DNA of 64,000 bases from Rhizomicrobium electricum (GTDB taxonomy: Bacteria > Pseudomonadota > Alphaproteobacteria > Micropepsales > Micropepsaceae): positions 459,868 to 523,867 of the forward strand of contig NZ_JAASQS010000001.1 in the NCBI RefSeq assembly GCF_011762045.1, given 5' to 3'. The notes under the pieces are model-generated. The model had not been told where the DNA came from. It did not search any database and saw nothing but the letters and a program-made list of their open reading frames with translations. A program made the translations under genes and the position numbers. How positions within the stretch are numbered: the stretch's first letter is position 1; each line of letters begins with the position of its first letter. Positions 28,640-37,742 of the stretch are shown piece after piece.

Positions 28640-29314
28640 GTGCCGAGATTGTTTGGTGTGCTGACAGTCGTTGCCGCATTGAGCGCGGCGCTTCCGGCGC
28701 GGGCCGGCGGCGACTACCGGCTGCTGGACATCGACGGGCATGCGGTCAAATGGGGCGCGCCCGAACTCGGCCGCGGCGCGGTCGTGACTTGGCGCCTAGC
28801 GTTCGCACACGGCACCGCACCGGGACGCGAAAACTGCCGGCGCACAACCGGACTTGACGGATTGCTCATGCGTGCCGGTCTCAAACGCGAGGACGCCCTG
28901 CGTGCCGCCGATGCCGCCTTCGCCTTATGGAGCAAAGCCGCCGACATCCGCTTCGTGCCCGCGGGTACCACCGGAGTCGCCGACATCACCATCGTTGCCG
29001 AAGCCGATGACGACGGCATCGCCTATACTGACGTTACGCCGAGCGCCGAAAGTGGACACACCGTGTCTCTTTCCCGCGCCGTGGTCTGCCTTAATCCGCA
29101 GGCTAAGTGGATTACCGCGCCGACCGGAACTTACCGTCTCGCTTACGTGCTGGCGCACGAGATCGGACACGCCATCGGTCTCGATCATCCCGGCCCGACC
29201 GGCGCGCTCATGAGCTTCGAATACGACTCAAAACGCGACGAGCTGGCGCCCGGCGACATTGCCGGTGCTGCGCTACTTTACGGAGCGGCAGAGCGCATTA
29301 TCAGTACACGGTAG
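28640..29314 (+). CDS. Exported matrixin-like zinc metalloprotease
   Basis: This 224-residue protein is a metzincin protease. It starts with GTG and a signal peptide (MPRLFGVLTVVAALSAALPARA). The zinc-binding motif HEIGHAIGLDH begins at H173, and the Met-turn is seen in GALMSF about 15 residues later. Thus all three His ligands and the catalytic Glu are present. There is no obvious long propeptide, unlike animal MMPs. It is likely a periplasmic or secreted peptidase. Its promoter region overlaps that of the divergent PRC-barrel gene, 141 nt away. Confidence 0.88.
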   Translation: MPRLFGVLTVVAALSAALPARAGGDYRLLDIDGHAVKWGAPELGRGAVVTWRLAFAHGTAPGRENCRRTTGLDGLLMRAGLKREDALRAADAAFALWSKAADIRFVPAGTTGVADITIVAEADDDGIAYTDVTPSAESGHTVSLSRAVVCLNPQAKWITAPTGTYRLAYVLAHEIGHAIGLDHPGPTGALMSFEYDSKRDELAPGDIAGAALLYGAAERIISTR

Positions 29315-29440
29315 CTACGAGCGTGCCGCGTGACTATCATGCCGCATGATGATGTGCGCTGCCTTGTTCGTGACTCATTGGCCTGAAAAAATGTTGGCGC
29401 TGTATCGCCGTGACATCCCGGCTCGGTTAAACTTGGCTTC

Positions 29441-29914
29441 ATGAAAAACGCACGATCACAATTTTGTCTCTTCATTGTCACCGGAATTGTGGTGGCGGGA
29501 TGCTCGACGCTAGGCGGCACTCACGATACGCCGTCTGCCAAGACACCGAGTCCGGTCGCATCCGCTCCGGCACAGCCGAAACCCGCACCGATGCGGCCGA
29601 AACGAGCGGCCGCACGGGAGAATCGTGAAGTCAGGGAGCCCGAACGAGTTGCTGCGCTTGATCCCAAATCGCTCATCGGCCTCACGCCGGCGGCCGTCGA
29701 AAAACTGCTGGGAGCACCGAGCGCCGTTCTCAGAAGCGATCCCTCGCTGGTGTGGACCTATTCCGGCCAGGGCTGTTCGGTGCAGATCGTGTTCTATCCC
29801 GATCTCAAGACCGCGAGCTATCACGCCCTCAAATACAATTCCACGGCCGGCGCCGAGGCCGACAATACATGTGTTCGCAACATCCTGACGGTGAGAAGCA
29901 ATGGACCAAGTTAG
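29441..29914 (+). CDS. Lipoprotein with SmpA/BamE-like domain
   Basis: This is a 157-residue lipoprotein with lipobox VAGC (Cys21) and a Pro/Lys/Arg-rich linker. The C-terminal 75 residues (LIGLTPAAVEKLLGAPSAVL, then VWTYSGQGCSVQIVFY) have the two-helix/three-strand pattern of the BamE/SmpA/OmlA family. Two Cys (GQGCS, NTCV) may bridge. Its stop overlaps the response regulator start by 14 nt, so it is probably translated with the two-component genes and may feed envelope signals to the kinase. That sensory link is inference from overlap only. Confidence 0.75.
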   Translation: MKNARSQFCLFIVTGIVVAGCSTLGGTHDTPSAKTPSPVASAPAQPKPAPMRPKRAAARENREVREPERVAALDPKSLIGLTPAAVEKLLGAPSAVLRSDPSLVWTYSGQGCSVQIVFYPDLKTASYHALKYNSTAGAEADNTCVRNILTVRSNGPS

Positions 29915-30674
29915 CCGTAACGCCGCCCGCGGGCATATCCTGGTGGTCGACGACGACGAACTGTTCCGGGAGTCGGTAAGCACCAACCTGATCGACGCCG
30001 GCTATTCGACCGACGCCTTTGCCGACGGCTCGACCGCGGTGGATTATCTGACCCGCGGCCCCAATGGCGACATGGTGGCCGATATCGTCCTCCTCGACTG
30101 GAAAATGCCCGGCATGACCGGCATCGAAGTACTGCAGCGGCTGCGCACGGAAAAAATCGACATTCCGGTGATCTTCCTCACCGTGCTCAGCGACCAGATT
30201 TTCGAGGAAGCGGGTCTCCTCGGCGGCGCCGTCGATTTCATCGAAAAGTCGCGCAGTTTTTCGATTCTTTTGAAGCGTATCGAACTGATCCTTTCCGGCT
30301 ACAAGGCCAAGCAGGCGGTGCAGAGCGTCGCGGATGCCGGCCAGGACGCGGTCAAGATCGGCGACATCACCCTGCGCTACGATTCGCGGCGCGCGCTGTG
30401 GAAGAACCAGAACGTCGGCCTGACGCTGACCGAATTCAACATCGTCGCCTATCTGATCGAGCATTCCGACCGCGACGTCAGCTATCGCGAAATCTACGAC
30501 ATCGTGCACGGCGAAGGTTTCATGGCCGGCGACGGCGAGATCGGTTACCGCACCAACGTTCGCGCCTTCATCAAGCGCATCCGCCAGAAGTTCCGCGATC
30601 TCGACATGGATTTCACGCAGATCACGAACTACCCCGGCTTCGGCTACAGGTGGCGGAATGGAAGCGAACAGTAG
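29901..30674 (+). CDS. OmpR-family response regulator
   Basis: This is a 257-residue response regulator with an N-terminal receiver and a C-terminal winged helix. The acidic pocket is D17-D19 in VVDDDE, the phospho-acceptor is D66 in LLDWKMPG, and the Thr and Lys switch residues are in IFLT and FIEKS. The DNA-binding part has LTLTEFNIVAYL and the wing RTNVRAFIKRIRQKF. The receiver resembles ChvI-like regulators. It overlaps the preceding lipoprotein and the following kinase by 14 and 17 nt, so the three are one unit. Likely role: envelope or acid-stress response, inferred. Confidence 0.9.
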   Translation: MDQVSRNAARGHILVVDDDELFRESVSTNLIDAGYSTDAFADGSTAVDYLTRGPNGDMVADIVLLDWKMPGMTGIEVLQRLRTEKIDIPVIFLTVLSDQIFEEAGLLGGAVDFIEKSRSFSILLKRIELILSGYKAKQAVQSVADAGQDAVKIGDITLRYDSRRALWKNQNVGLTLTEFNIVAYLIEHSDRDVSYREIYDIVHGEGFMAGDGEIGYRTNVRAFIKRIRQKFRDLDMDFTQITNYPGFGYRWRNGSEQ

Positions 30675-32178
30675 CGCGCGGCCTCTCGCCTACAAGCTCG
30701 TCCATTCCTTTGCGCTTAAGCTGTTCCTGCTCGCCGTCATCCTGCTCTCGGTGCCGTTGATCCTGTGGTGGCAGTTCCAGCGCGCCGAACATCAGCAGGC
30801 GATGCTGCTGCACAACGCCGTCGATCAGACCGGACGCGTCATCGCGGCGATGCTGCGCCCGCACTTCGAGCGCTTCCAGGATGAAGCGCCGGGCGCGTTG
30901 TCCGATGCGCTGGCCGGCGCGGCCCTCGTCAACACCAAGGTCAAGGTGCTGGTGCGCCTCAAGGGCGCCGGGCCCGACGATTTCATCTACATCGCATCGG
31001 CCCCGCCCTTGCCCGCCGCTTATCTCAAACAGGAACGCCGGGACTTGATCCAAGCGGGCATCCTGCAGCGCATGGCGCCGACCTGCGACCGCGCCACCGA
31101 TCTTTCCGTCCGCTTCGTCAACCCGGCGGGTCAGCAGGAGCTGCTGACTTCGATGACGCCGGTGCACGCCAACGGCAATTGCTGGATCGTGATCACGTCG
31201 CAGAATGCCGCCGACCTCGCCCCGGCGGCGCTGCACCTGTCGTTCTGGAGCATTCCGACGCTGCCCGCCGCGTTCGCCATCTACTTCGCCAGTGCGGCGC
31301 TGGTGATCCTGTTGTCGGTGCATCTGTGGCGCAACGTTGCCCGCTTCCGCTCCGCGGCGCGCAAGATCCGCATGCGCGGCGGCGGCGCCGCATCGTTCCG
31401 CGAACTCAACACCATTCCCGAACTGACCGGCGTGGCGGAAGACTTCGACGGCCTGGTGATGGCACTGACATCCAGCCAGGCCTTCATCAAACAGACGGCG
31501 GAAGAAAACTCGCATGCGTTGAAAGCGCCCTTGGCGGTGATCGCCCAGTCGATCGAGCCGCTCAAGCGCACGCTGCAGCCGTCCGACACGGTGGGGCACC
31601 GCGCGATACAGCTCATCGAGCGGTCGGTGGAGAAGCTCGATGCCGCCGTATCGAGCGTGCGCGATCTCGAGCAGGCCGCTGCGGAAGTCGTCTTTCCCGT
31701 GCGCCGTCGGCTCGATCTCACCGCCTTCCTGACGCAGATGCTGCGCGACTACGAGGTCACGTTGGCGGCGCAAGGCAAACGGCTCGCCGCATCGCTCGAG
31801 AAGAATGTCATCGCCCATGCCAACGAAGACCTGCTGGAACCGGTGATCGAGAACCTGCTCGAAAATGCCGCCAGCTTCACGCCCAAGTTCGGCACCATCG
31901 AGGTTTCGCTGAAGCGCAATGCCCAATGGGTCGACGTCAGCATCGCCGATCGCGGCCCCGGCGTCGATGCGGACCGGCTGCCGCGGATTTTCAACCGCTA
32001 CGTGACATATCGCGACGAGCCGGATGCGGACGGCGGCAACCTTCCCTCTACGGAGCATCAGGGGCTGGGCCTGTGGATCGTCAAGCGCAACGTCGAAGGA
32101 CTCGGCGGCAAGGTGCAGGCGAAAAATCGTGACGGCGGCGGTTTCGAAATCACCGTCTGCCTCAAGGCCGATTCATAA
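30658..32178 (+). CDS. Sensor histidine kinase
   Basis: This is a 506-residue inner-membrane kinase. Two membrane segments (about 19-38 and 198-220) flank a periplasmic domain of about 160 residues. A HAMP-like linker leads to the phospho-acceptor H286 in EENSHALKAPLAVI. The ATPase domain shows ENLLENAASFTPKFG (N box), DRGPGVD and GLGLWIVKRNV. It overlaps the response regulator by 17 nt and forms a cognate pair with it. The periplasmic part has two Cys (TCDRA, NCWIV) that might sense redox state. A hairpin beyond the stop may end the transcript. Confidence 0.92.
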   Translation: MEANSSARPLAYKLVHSFALKLFLLAVILLSVPLILWWQFQRAEHQQAMLLHNAVDQTGRVIAAMLRPHFERFQDEAPGALSDALAGAALVNTKVKVLVRLKGAGPDDFIYIASAPPLPAAYLKQERRDLIQAGILQRMAPTCDRATDLSVRFVNPAGQQELLTSMTPVHANGNCWIVITSQNAADLAPAALHLSFWSIPTLPAAFAIYFASAALVILLSVHLWRNVARFRSAARKIRMRGGGAASFRELNTIPELTGVAEDFDGLVMALTSSQAFIKQTAEENSHALKAPLAVIAQSIEPLKRTLQPSDTVGHRAIQLIERSVEKLDAAVSSVRDLEQAAAEVVFPVRRRLDLTAFLTQMLRDYEVTLAAQGKRLAASLEKNVIAHANEDLLEPVIENLLENAASFTPKFGTIEVSLKRNAQWVDVSIADRGPGVDADRLPRIFNRYVTYRDEPDADGGNLPSTEHQGLGLWIVKRNVEGLGGKVQAKNRDGGGFEITVCLKADS

Positions 32179-32298
32179 ACGCTTGCCTTCGCTTTGTCAC
32201 AACTACATACAATATCGCGTGGCAATGTCGCGTTACGCGGTGCTCGATTAAGGCTGCGAGGAGCGCCGCGTATCGCTTGGGTTTGCACCCCAGCCCAA

Positions 32299-32340
32299 CG
32301 GAGCCGGAGTTGGAACAGCCAGCTCCGGCTCCGGCATTTT
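32299..32340 (+). terminator. 15-bp GC-rich hairpin followed by TTTT
   Basis: Positions 32299-32313 pair with 32319-32333 through all 15 bases (one G-T) around the loop AACAG. ATTTT follows at 32336-32340. It lies 120 nt after the kinase stop and 66 nt before the PRC-barrel GTG start. It may terminate the two-component transcript or attenuate the PRC-barrel gene. Between 32179 and 32298 I see no gene. Confidence 0.6.
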
Positions 32341-32405
32341 GGGGACGCAACCGGCGTCCACCGACAGGCGTTCCGTACCCGCTCTCGCCAAGGAGGTACG
32401 AACCC

Positions 32406-32768
32406 GTGAACACCCTGTCCAAGATCATCGCCGCGCTGGCACTGACCGCATTGCCCGCGATGGCGCAGGATACCCCGCCCGCAACGCCGATGGCCCCGCC
32501 CAGCCCCAGCGCAAACGCCGATCTTACCGGCCAGCGCATCTACAACACCGACGGCGACTGGATCGGAACGGTCACGCGCATGGGCAGCGACACCCAAGGC
32601 CAACCGCTGGCGGCGGTCACCATCGAGCGCAAGCTCGGCATCGCCGGCACGACGGTGCTTTTCCCGATGGGTTCGCTGCAGCCGCGCGAGAAAGGCGGCT
32701 ACATGACCAATCTCAACGGCGATCAGATCAAGCAGCTGCCGAAATCGAACGCCACCAACACGCCGTAG
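32406..32768 (+). CDS. Exported PRC-barrel protein (paralogue 2)
   Basis: This 120-residue paralogue of the protein at 28068-28499 has a signal peptide (NTLSKIIAALALTALPAMAQ), a short Pro-rich linker and the PRC-barrel-like domain (LTGQRIYNTDGDWIGTV, GIAGTTVLFPMGSLQ). It starts at GTG 32406 with AAGGAGG nine nt upstream; this site decides the start, since the frame is open much further up. It stops 3 nt before the convergent DsbD-like gene ends. Role unknown; co-location with a two-component system is possible context. Confidence 0.82.
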   Translation: MNTLSKIIAALALTALPAMAQDTPPATPMAPPSPSANADLTGQRIYNTDGDWIGTVTRMGSDTQGQPLAAVTIERKLGIAGTTVLFPMGSLQPREKGGYMTNLNGDQIKQLPKSNATNTP

Positions 32769-32771
32769 CCA

Positions 32772-34847
32772 TTACCCGTTCAACGCCTTCAGCACTTCGC
32801 CCTCGGTGAGAATTTGCGGCAGGATCTTCGGGTCCGCCGCGCCGGGGGCGTAGTAGAGGTAAAGCGGCACGCCGGAACGGCCGTGCTGTTCGAGCAGCGC
32901 GGTGATCTCGGGATTGCGATTGGTCCAGTCGGCGACCAGAAGCGCGATGTTCTTGTCCTTGAACGCGGCATGCACCGAGGGACGCGACAGCGCCGCCTCC
33001 TCGTTCACCAAGCACGTAATGCACCACGACGCGGTGGCGTCGATGAAGACCGGACGGCCTTCTTTGCGCAACGCGGCCAGACGCGCGGGGCTGTAAGGCT
33101 CCGACGCCATACCCGCATGCGCGGTGGCAACGACCGGCGCCGGCGGCTTGGCCGCGGCGACGAACGACAGCGCGTAAGCGCCGGCCGCCGCAAACACCAC
33201 CACACCCGCCCATCCGGCAAGCTTCGCACGGCCGGACGAAAGCTGGAGGCGGCCGTAGAGCCATGCCACCACGACCAGCGCGGCGACGGCCGCCAGCGAA
33301 GCGATCAAGCCTGTCTGATCGACCTGCTTGGCCAGCACCCACACCAGCCATCCGGCGGCGGCATACATCGGCAACGCCAAAAGCTTCTTCAGCCGCACCA
33401 TCCATTGGCCGGGTTTGGGCAACAGCTTGTGCATCGCCGGGACCAACCCCAGCACAATGAACGGCAAGGCGAAGCCGAAACCGAGCGCGGTGAAGATTCC
33501 GATCACCACCGGTGCGTCCTGGGTGAAGCCGTAACCGATCGCGGTCGCCATGAACGGTGCGGTGCACGGTGCCGCCACGGCCACGGCGAGAACGCCGGTG
33601 AAGAACGCGCCCAGCAAGCCGCCGCGGCGGGCCAAGGCGTCGCCCGCGGAAATCGGCGCGATCTCGAACACGCCCGACATATTGAGCCCGACCGCCACCA
33701 TCAGCAGCGCCAGCGCGGTCACGACGATCGGTTCCTGCAACTGGAAGCCCCAGCCGATGGCGGCGCCACCGGCGCGCAAAGCCATCACGACAAGCCCGAA
33801 CGCGACGAAGCTGAGAATGGCGCCGAGGGCGTAGGAGAACGATTCCGCGCGGGCATGGGCGCGATCCGCCCCCGCGTGCCCCGCGAGCGCCAAGGCCTTC
33901 ATCGCCAGCACCGGCAGCACGCACGGCATGATGTTGAGGATCAAACCGCCGAGCGCGGCAAACGCCAGCGCCAGCCACAGGCTGAACTCGCCGCCGGTAT
34001 TGGCCGCGGGGACGGCACCCGGTGCGGCATGCACCTGCAATGCCTGCACCGATCCGTCCGAGGAGGTCAGCACCAGGACGCCGCTCAAGGCTTTGCGCGC
34101 AGCGAGCTTGTCGCCCGGCTTGAGGTCGACCACCAATCCGTTCTTGGCAAAACCGAAGCTCTGCGGCGCGGCATCGACCACCGATCCGGTTTCGGCCGGG
34201 AAAAACTGCACCGTGGTCGGACGCGCTACACCGGCCAGCACGGGCGCCTCGACGAACAGGCGCAAATCCTGGCCCAGCGCATACCGCATCGGCCACGGCG
34301 AGGCGGCGGGAATTTTCGCGCGCGTTGCGGCGAAGTCGGCGGCGCTGGTGGAAGACGGACCGCCCGCGGCGGGATCGATCACCACCTGGGTCTGGACCTT
34401 GGCCTCTTCCGGAATACAGACATTCTTGCAGACGAGATATTGCACCAGCGCGGGCAGCGTCACCGTTCCGGCCGGCGCATCGGCGGGCACGGTGAGATCG
34501 ATTAGCTGCCACACCTTGCCTTCGTAGCCGTAATCCATCAGCGGACCGACCGGCACGCGGATCGGATACGGCCACTGGATCGGACCGGCCTTCCAGCCCG
34601 GCGGCAGCGTCCATTTGACTTCGGTCGGCTGTCCCGCCTCGCCCGGATTGGACCAATAAGTGTGCCAGCCGGCGTCGATGTCCTGTTCGACCGCGATGGT
34701 GAACGTGCCGCCGGGGCGGACCGCGTCGCGGTCGGCGATCAACTGGACGCGGACTTTCGGGGCCTGATCGGTAGGCGGCAAAGTGTCCGCCGAAACAGGC
34801 GTGAACAGGCTGACGAGAACGGCAAGGCCGGCGAGGATGGTGCGCAT
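32772..34847 (-). CDS. DsbD/ScsB-type thiol:disulfide interchange protein
   Basis: This is a 691-residue membrane protein that carries electrons from cytosolic thioredoxin to periplasmic disulfide proteins. After a signal peptide (to about residue 20) comes a periplasmic N-domain with the VCKNVC pair, then about eight hydrophobic helices (roughly 280-540) with the Cys-Pro-containing CcdA-like core (MPCVLPVLAMKAL, APCTAPFMATAIGY), and a C-terminal thioredoxin-like domain with WCITC. The start is ATG 34847. rsmD starts 88 nt away on the opposite strand. The architecture fits ScsB/DsbD of alphaproteobacteria, so cytochrome maturation or copper tolerance are plausible roles. Confidence 0.9.
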   Translation of the reverse strand: MRTILAGLAVLVSLFTPVSADTLPPTDQAPKVRVQLIADRDAVRPGGTFTIAVEQDIDAGWHTYWSNPGEAGQPTEVKWTLPPGWKAGPIQWPYPIRVPVGPLMDYGYEGKVWQLIDLTVPADAPAGTVTLPALVQYLVCKNVCIPEEAKVQTQVVIDPAAGGPSSTSAADFAATRAKIPAASPWPMRYALGQDLRLFVEAPVLAGVARPTTVQFFPAETGSVVDAAPQSFGFAKNGLVVDLKPGDKLAARKALSGVLVLTSSDGSVQALQVHAAPGAVPAANTGGEFSLWLALAFAALGGLILNIMPCVLPVLAMKALALAGHAGADRAHARAESFSYALGAILSFVAFGLVVMALRAGGAAIGWGFQLQEPIVVTALALLMVAVGLNMSGVFEIAPISAGDALARRGGLLGAFFTGVLAVAVAAPCTAPFMATAIGYGFTQDAPVVIGIFTALGFGFALPFIVLGLVPAMHKLLPKPGQWMVRLKKLLALPMYAAAGWLVWVLAKQVDQTGLIASLAAVAALVVVAWLYGRLQLSSGRAKLAGWAGVVVFAAAGAYALSFVAAAKPPAPVVATAHAGMASEPYSPARLAALRKEGRPVFIDATASWCITCLVNEEAALSRPSVHAAFKDKNIALLVADWTNRNPEITALLEQHGRSGVPLYLYYAPGAADPKILPQILTEGEVLKALNG

Positions 34848-34935
34848 GGCCCAAACCTACCCCGCCCGGTTGCCCGACGCCAAGGGCTGGAGCGGCGCGG
34901 CAGGATTGGGTATCACGGCCGCGGGAGAATTAACG

Positions 34936-35493
34936 ATGCGCATCACGGCAGGACTTTACGGCGGGCGGACCTTGGCGACCCCGCACGACTATCGGGTGCG
35001 GCCGACCGCCGACAAGGTGCGGCAAGCAATCTACAACATCCTCTTGCACAACGATCTGGGGTTGTCGCTGGAAGGGGCGCGGGTGGCCGATCTGTTCGCC
35101 GGGACCGGCGCGATGGGCATCGAAGCCTTGAGCCGCGGCGCCGCCTTCTGCCTGTTCGTCGACGACTCCGCCGAAAGCCGCGCCCTGGTGCGCCAGAATG
35201 TCGAGGCGCTCAGCCTCACCGGCGTGAGCAAGATCTGGCGCCGCGACGCCACCAAACTCGGCCCCATGGCCGCGGGCGCGGGCGGACCGTTCGGCCTCGT
35301 GATCCTCGACCCGCCCTATCACAAAGGCCTGATCGAACCGGCGCTGGTCTCGCTGCGCGAAGGCGGCTGGCTCAGCGAAGGCGCCGTCGTGGTGGCGGAA
35401 ACCGCCGACGACGAAACCGTGGAAGGCGCAGGTTACGCGCGCGTTCAGGAACGCGTCTACGGCGAGACGCGGGTGACGTTTTTGCATCGATAA
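34936..35493 (+). CDS. rsmD: 16S rRNA (guanine966-N2)-methyltransferase
   Basis: This 185-residue SAM-dependent methyltransferase modifies G966 of 16S rRNA. The SAM-binding motif reads VADLFAGTGAMGIEALSRGA, and the catalytic motif IV is DPPY in VILDPPYHKG. The N-terminal MRITAGLYGGRTLATP and RPTADKVRQAIYNIL are typical of RsmD. The ATG at 34936 has GGGAG eight nt upstream; the open frame upstream lacks support. It stands alone between divergent dsbD-like and a co-directional TonB-domain gene. Confidence 0.94.
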   Translation: MRITAGLYGGRTLATPHDYRVRPTADKVRQAIYNILLHNDLGLSLEGARVADLFAGTGAMGIEALSRGAAFCLFVDDSAESRALVRQNVEALSLTGVSKIWRRDATKLGPMAAGAGGPFGLVILDPPYHKGLIEPALVSLREGGWLSEGAVVVAETADDETVEGAGYARVQERVYGETRVTFLHR

Positions 35494-35532
35494 AGCCGTG
35501 CTAACGTGGGCCGTGCTCGGGGGGATTGAGGC

Positions 35533-36237
35533 ATGAAATCCGTCATCGCACTGCTGCTGCTCGCACCGGCGACGGCCTGGGCGGCGGGGAATTCCGAACA
35601 ATCGGCTCCGGCACAGAAGTATTCTCCTCCCGTTGCGACCGGCATTCCTCACACCTGCCTGGAGTATTACCCGCCGAACGCGATGCGACGGGGCGACCAA
35701 GGCCTGACGACCATCCGCTTCATCATCAAAGAAGACGGCACGATCCGCGATGCAACGGTCGTCATTTCCAGCGGCAGCGATCTTCTCGACCAGGCGACGC
35801 TCGACTGCGCCAAGACTTGGACCTACCGGCCGGGAACCCTCGACGGCAAAACCGTCGCCGTGTCGTGGAAGGTGCGCGTCGAATGGTACATGCACGACAC
35901 CTACGAAGGTCCGGCACCCGATCAGGCCCCGCCGCCGGCGGACGCGAACTGGTCTCCTCCAGTTATTGCTCCCGGCAGCGAACGACACGGCTGCGAGAAT
36001 TCGTTCAACGAGGCGGGTGACGTTTCGATCGTCGAGCCGCTCAAACCCACAGTGGTGCTCTTCACGATCACGCCCGAAGGAACGACACGCGATCCGCGCA
36101 TCGAGACGTCGTCCGGCAGCGCCAGATATGACAGTCTTGCCATCGGATGCGTGTTGAGCTGGCGTTATGTTCCGGCCAAACGCAACGGCGCGCCGGTCGG
36201 CGTGCACTGGTCCACCACCATTCCGTGGCGGGACTGA
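35533..36237 (+). CDS. Exported protein with two tandem TonB C-terminal domains
   Basis: This 234-residue protein has a signal peptide (MKSVIALLLLAPATAWA) and two consecutive TonB-C-like domains. The first has PPNAMRRGDQGLTTIRFIIK then GSDLLDQATLDCAKTWTYRP. The second has VVLFTITPEGTTRDPRIETS then SARYDSLAIGCVLSWRYVP. No membrane anchor helix or Pro-rich spacer precedes them, so it is not a classical energy transducer. It may be a free periplasmic partner or decoy of TonB-dependent receptors. Cys pairs in both domains might bridge. No exbBD genes are near. Confidence 0.8.
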   Translation: MKSVIALLLLAPATAWAAGNSEQSAPAQKYSPPVATGIPHTCLEYYPPNAMRRGDQGLTTIRFIIKEDGTIRDATVVISSGSDLLDQATLDCAKTWTYRPGTLDGKTVAVSWKVRVEWYMHDTYEGPAPDQAPPPADANWSPPVIAPGSERHGCENSFNEAGDVSIVEPLKPTVVLFTITPEGTTRDPRIETSSGSARYDSLAIGCVLSWRYVPAKRNGAPVGVHWSTTIPWRD

Positions 36238-36353
36238 GCGCCCTCCGCCGACCGAGACGCCGCTCGCATGCCGCGGCTGTGCGCAATTGCCCGTCTCCGC
36301 AGACGATAAAACGCCGTATGGTCGCGGACGTAGTCCAATCGTGAGGATTGGCC

Positions 36354-37739
36354 ATGCGCCGCCGCACCTTCCTGTCGTTGTCGCTCGCTGCCGCTGCCAT
36401 GCCGGCTTCAGCCAAGACCGAGACCGTCGCGATCGCCGTCGGCGATACAACCCTTGCGACCATGCCGACCGATTTCAACGGCCTCTCCTACGAGAACACG
36501 CAGCTCTACAACCCCGATTATTTTTCGACCAAGAACGCGGGCTTGGTGGCGGCGTTCCGGGGCTTGAGCAAAGCGGGCGTGTTGCGGCTGGGCGGAAGTC
36601 TCTCCAATTCCTGCCGCTGGAAGAGCGAAGCCGGCACGTTCGAGACGCCGGCGCAGACGGCGATCGTCGAGGAAGGCCGGATCAAGAAATGGGAATGGAA
36701 GCTGTGCGATCCCACGGTGAAGCGCGACGGCGCCATCACGCCCGCAGCGCTCGCTTCGCTGCGCGGCTTCTGTGACGCCACCGGCTGGCGCGTGATCTAC
36801 GGGCTCGATTGCACCGCAGGCGGACCGGAACGGGCGCGCGATGAGGCCGCGCATGTCGTCGCCGCGCTGGACGACCGCCTTCTGGCGTTCCAGGTCGGCA
36901 ACGAGGCCGATTTCCTGCCGCAGTACAAGAACAGTCCCACCGACAAGGTCGGCGATTTCGAGCGCTATTATCGCGATTACCAGGCCTTCGTCGCGGCGGT
37001 CCGTCAGGCCGCGCCGAAGGCGCCGTTTGCCGGTCCCGACACCGCCGTCGCGATGGATTGGGTCGACGCCTTCGGCAAGCGTGAAGGCAGGAAGGCGGTG
37101 TTCCTCTCGAGCCACCTCTACGACATGGGGCCGGGCAACGATCCGAGCCAGAACGCCGAACTGCTGCTCTCGGGCAAGTCGCGGCTGCCCAGTCAGATCG
37201 CCGAAGCGGCGCAAGCGATGAAAAACTCCGGCGTGCCGTTCCGGCTGACCGAAGTGAATTCGTGCTATCGCGGCGGCCGTCCGGGCGTCAGCGATGCCTA
37301 TGCCTCGGCGTTGTGGTGCGCCGACATGATGCTGAAGCGCGCGGCCGTGGGCTGGGCGGGCGTCAACCTGCATGGCGGCGGCGACGGCATCTATACGCCG
37401 ATCGAAGCGGCCGTGGACGGCTCCACCAAACTGCGGCCACTCTATTTCGGCATGCAGTTCGCGGAACACTTCGCCGGGGCCGAGTTGATGGCCTGCGAGG
37501 CGAAGACCGACGCCAACGTCACCGCTTATGCCGCCCGCAAAGGCGGACGGAAACTGCTTGCGCTCATCAACAAGGGCGCCGAGAGGGTGACGGTCGCGCA
37601 AACCTGGGTCAAACCGGCGCGCATCACGCGCCTGACCGCCCCCGCCCTCGACGCCAAGACCGGTGTGGTGCTGAAAACCACTGCCGCACAGGGCGCAACG
37701 ACCGTACCTGCTTACAGCGCGGTGATACTGATCGGGTGA
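36354..37739 (+). CDS. Exported GH79-like glycoside hydrolase (beta-glucuronidase type)
   Basis: This is a 461-residue enzyme of clan GH-A, most like GH79 (beta-glucuronidase/heparanase). The signal MRRRTFLSLSLAAAAMPASA has twin-Arg-like features. The acid/base is E184 in FQVGNEADF and the nucleophile E300 in FRLTEVNSC. VLRLGGSLSNSC near residue 80 and the C-terminal beta-sandwich (VTAYAARKGGRKLLALINKG) fit the family. GAGG precedes the ATG at 36354. Removal of (methyl)glucuronic acid from xylan side chains would complement the GH39, GH3 and esterase genes here. Assignment to GH79 is by motif and length, not by search. Confidence 0.8.
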   Translation: MRRRTFLSLSLAAAAMPASAKTETVAIAVGDTTLATMPTDFNGLSYENTQLYNPDYFSTKNAGLVAAFRGLSKAGVLRLGGSLSNSCRWKSEAGTFETPAQTAIVEEGRIKKWEWKLCDPTVKRDGAITPAALASLRGFCDATGWRVIYGLDCTAGGPERARDEAAHVVAALDDRLLAFQVGNEADFLPQYKNSPTDKVGDFERYYRDYQAFVAAVRQAAPKAPFAGPDTAVAMDWVDAFGKREGRKAVFLSSHLYDMGPGNDPSQNAELLLSGKSRLPSQIAEAAQAMKNSGVPFRLTEVNSCYRGGRPGVSDAYASALWCADMMLKRAAVGWAGVNLHGGGDGIYTPIEAAVDGSTKLRPLYFGMQFAEHFAGAELMACEAKTDANVTAYAARKGGRKLLALINKGAERVTVAQTWVKPARITRLTAPALDAKTGVVLKTTAAQGATTVPAYSAVILIG

Positions 37740-37742
37740 GAT

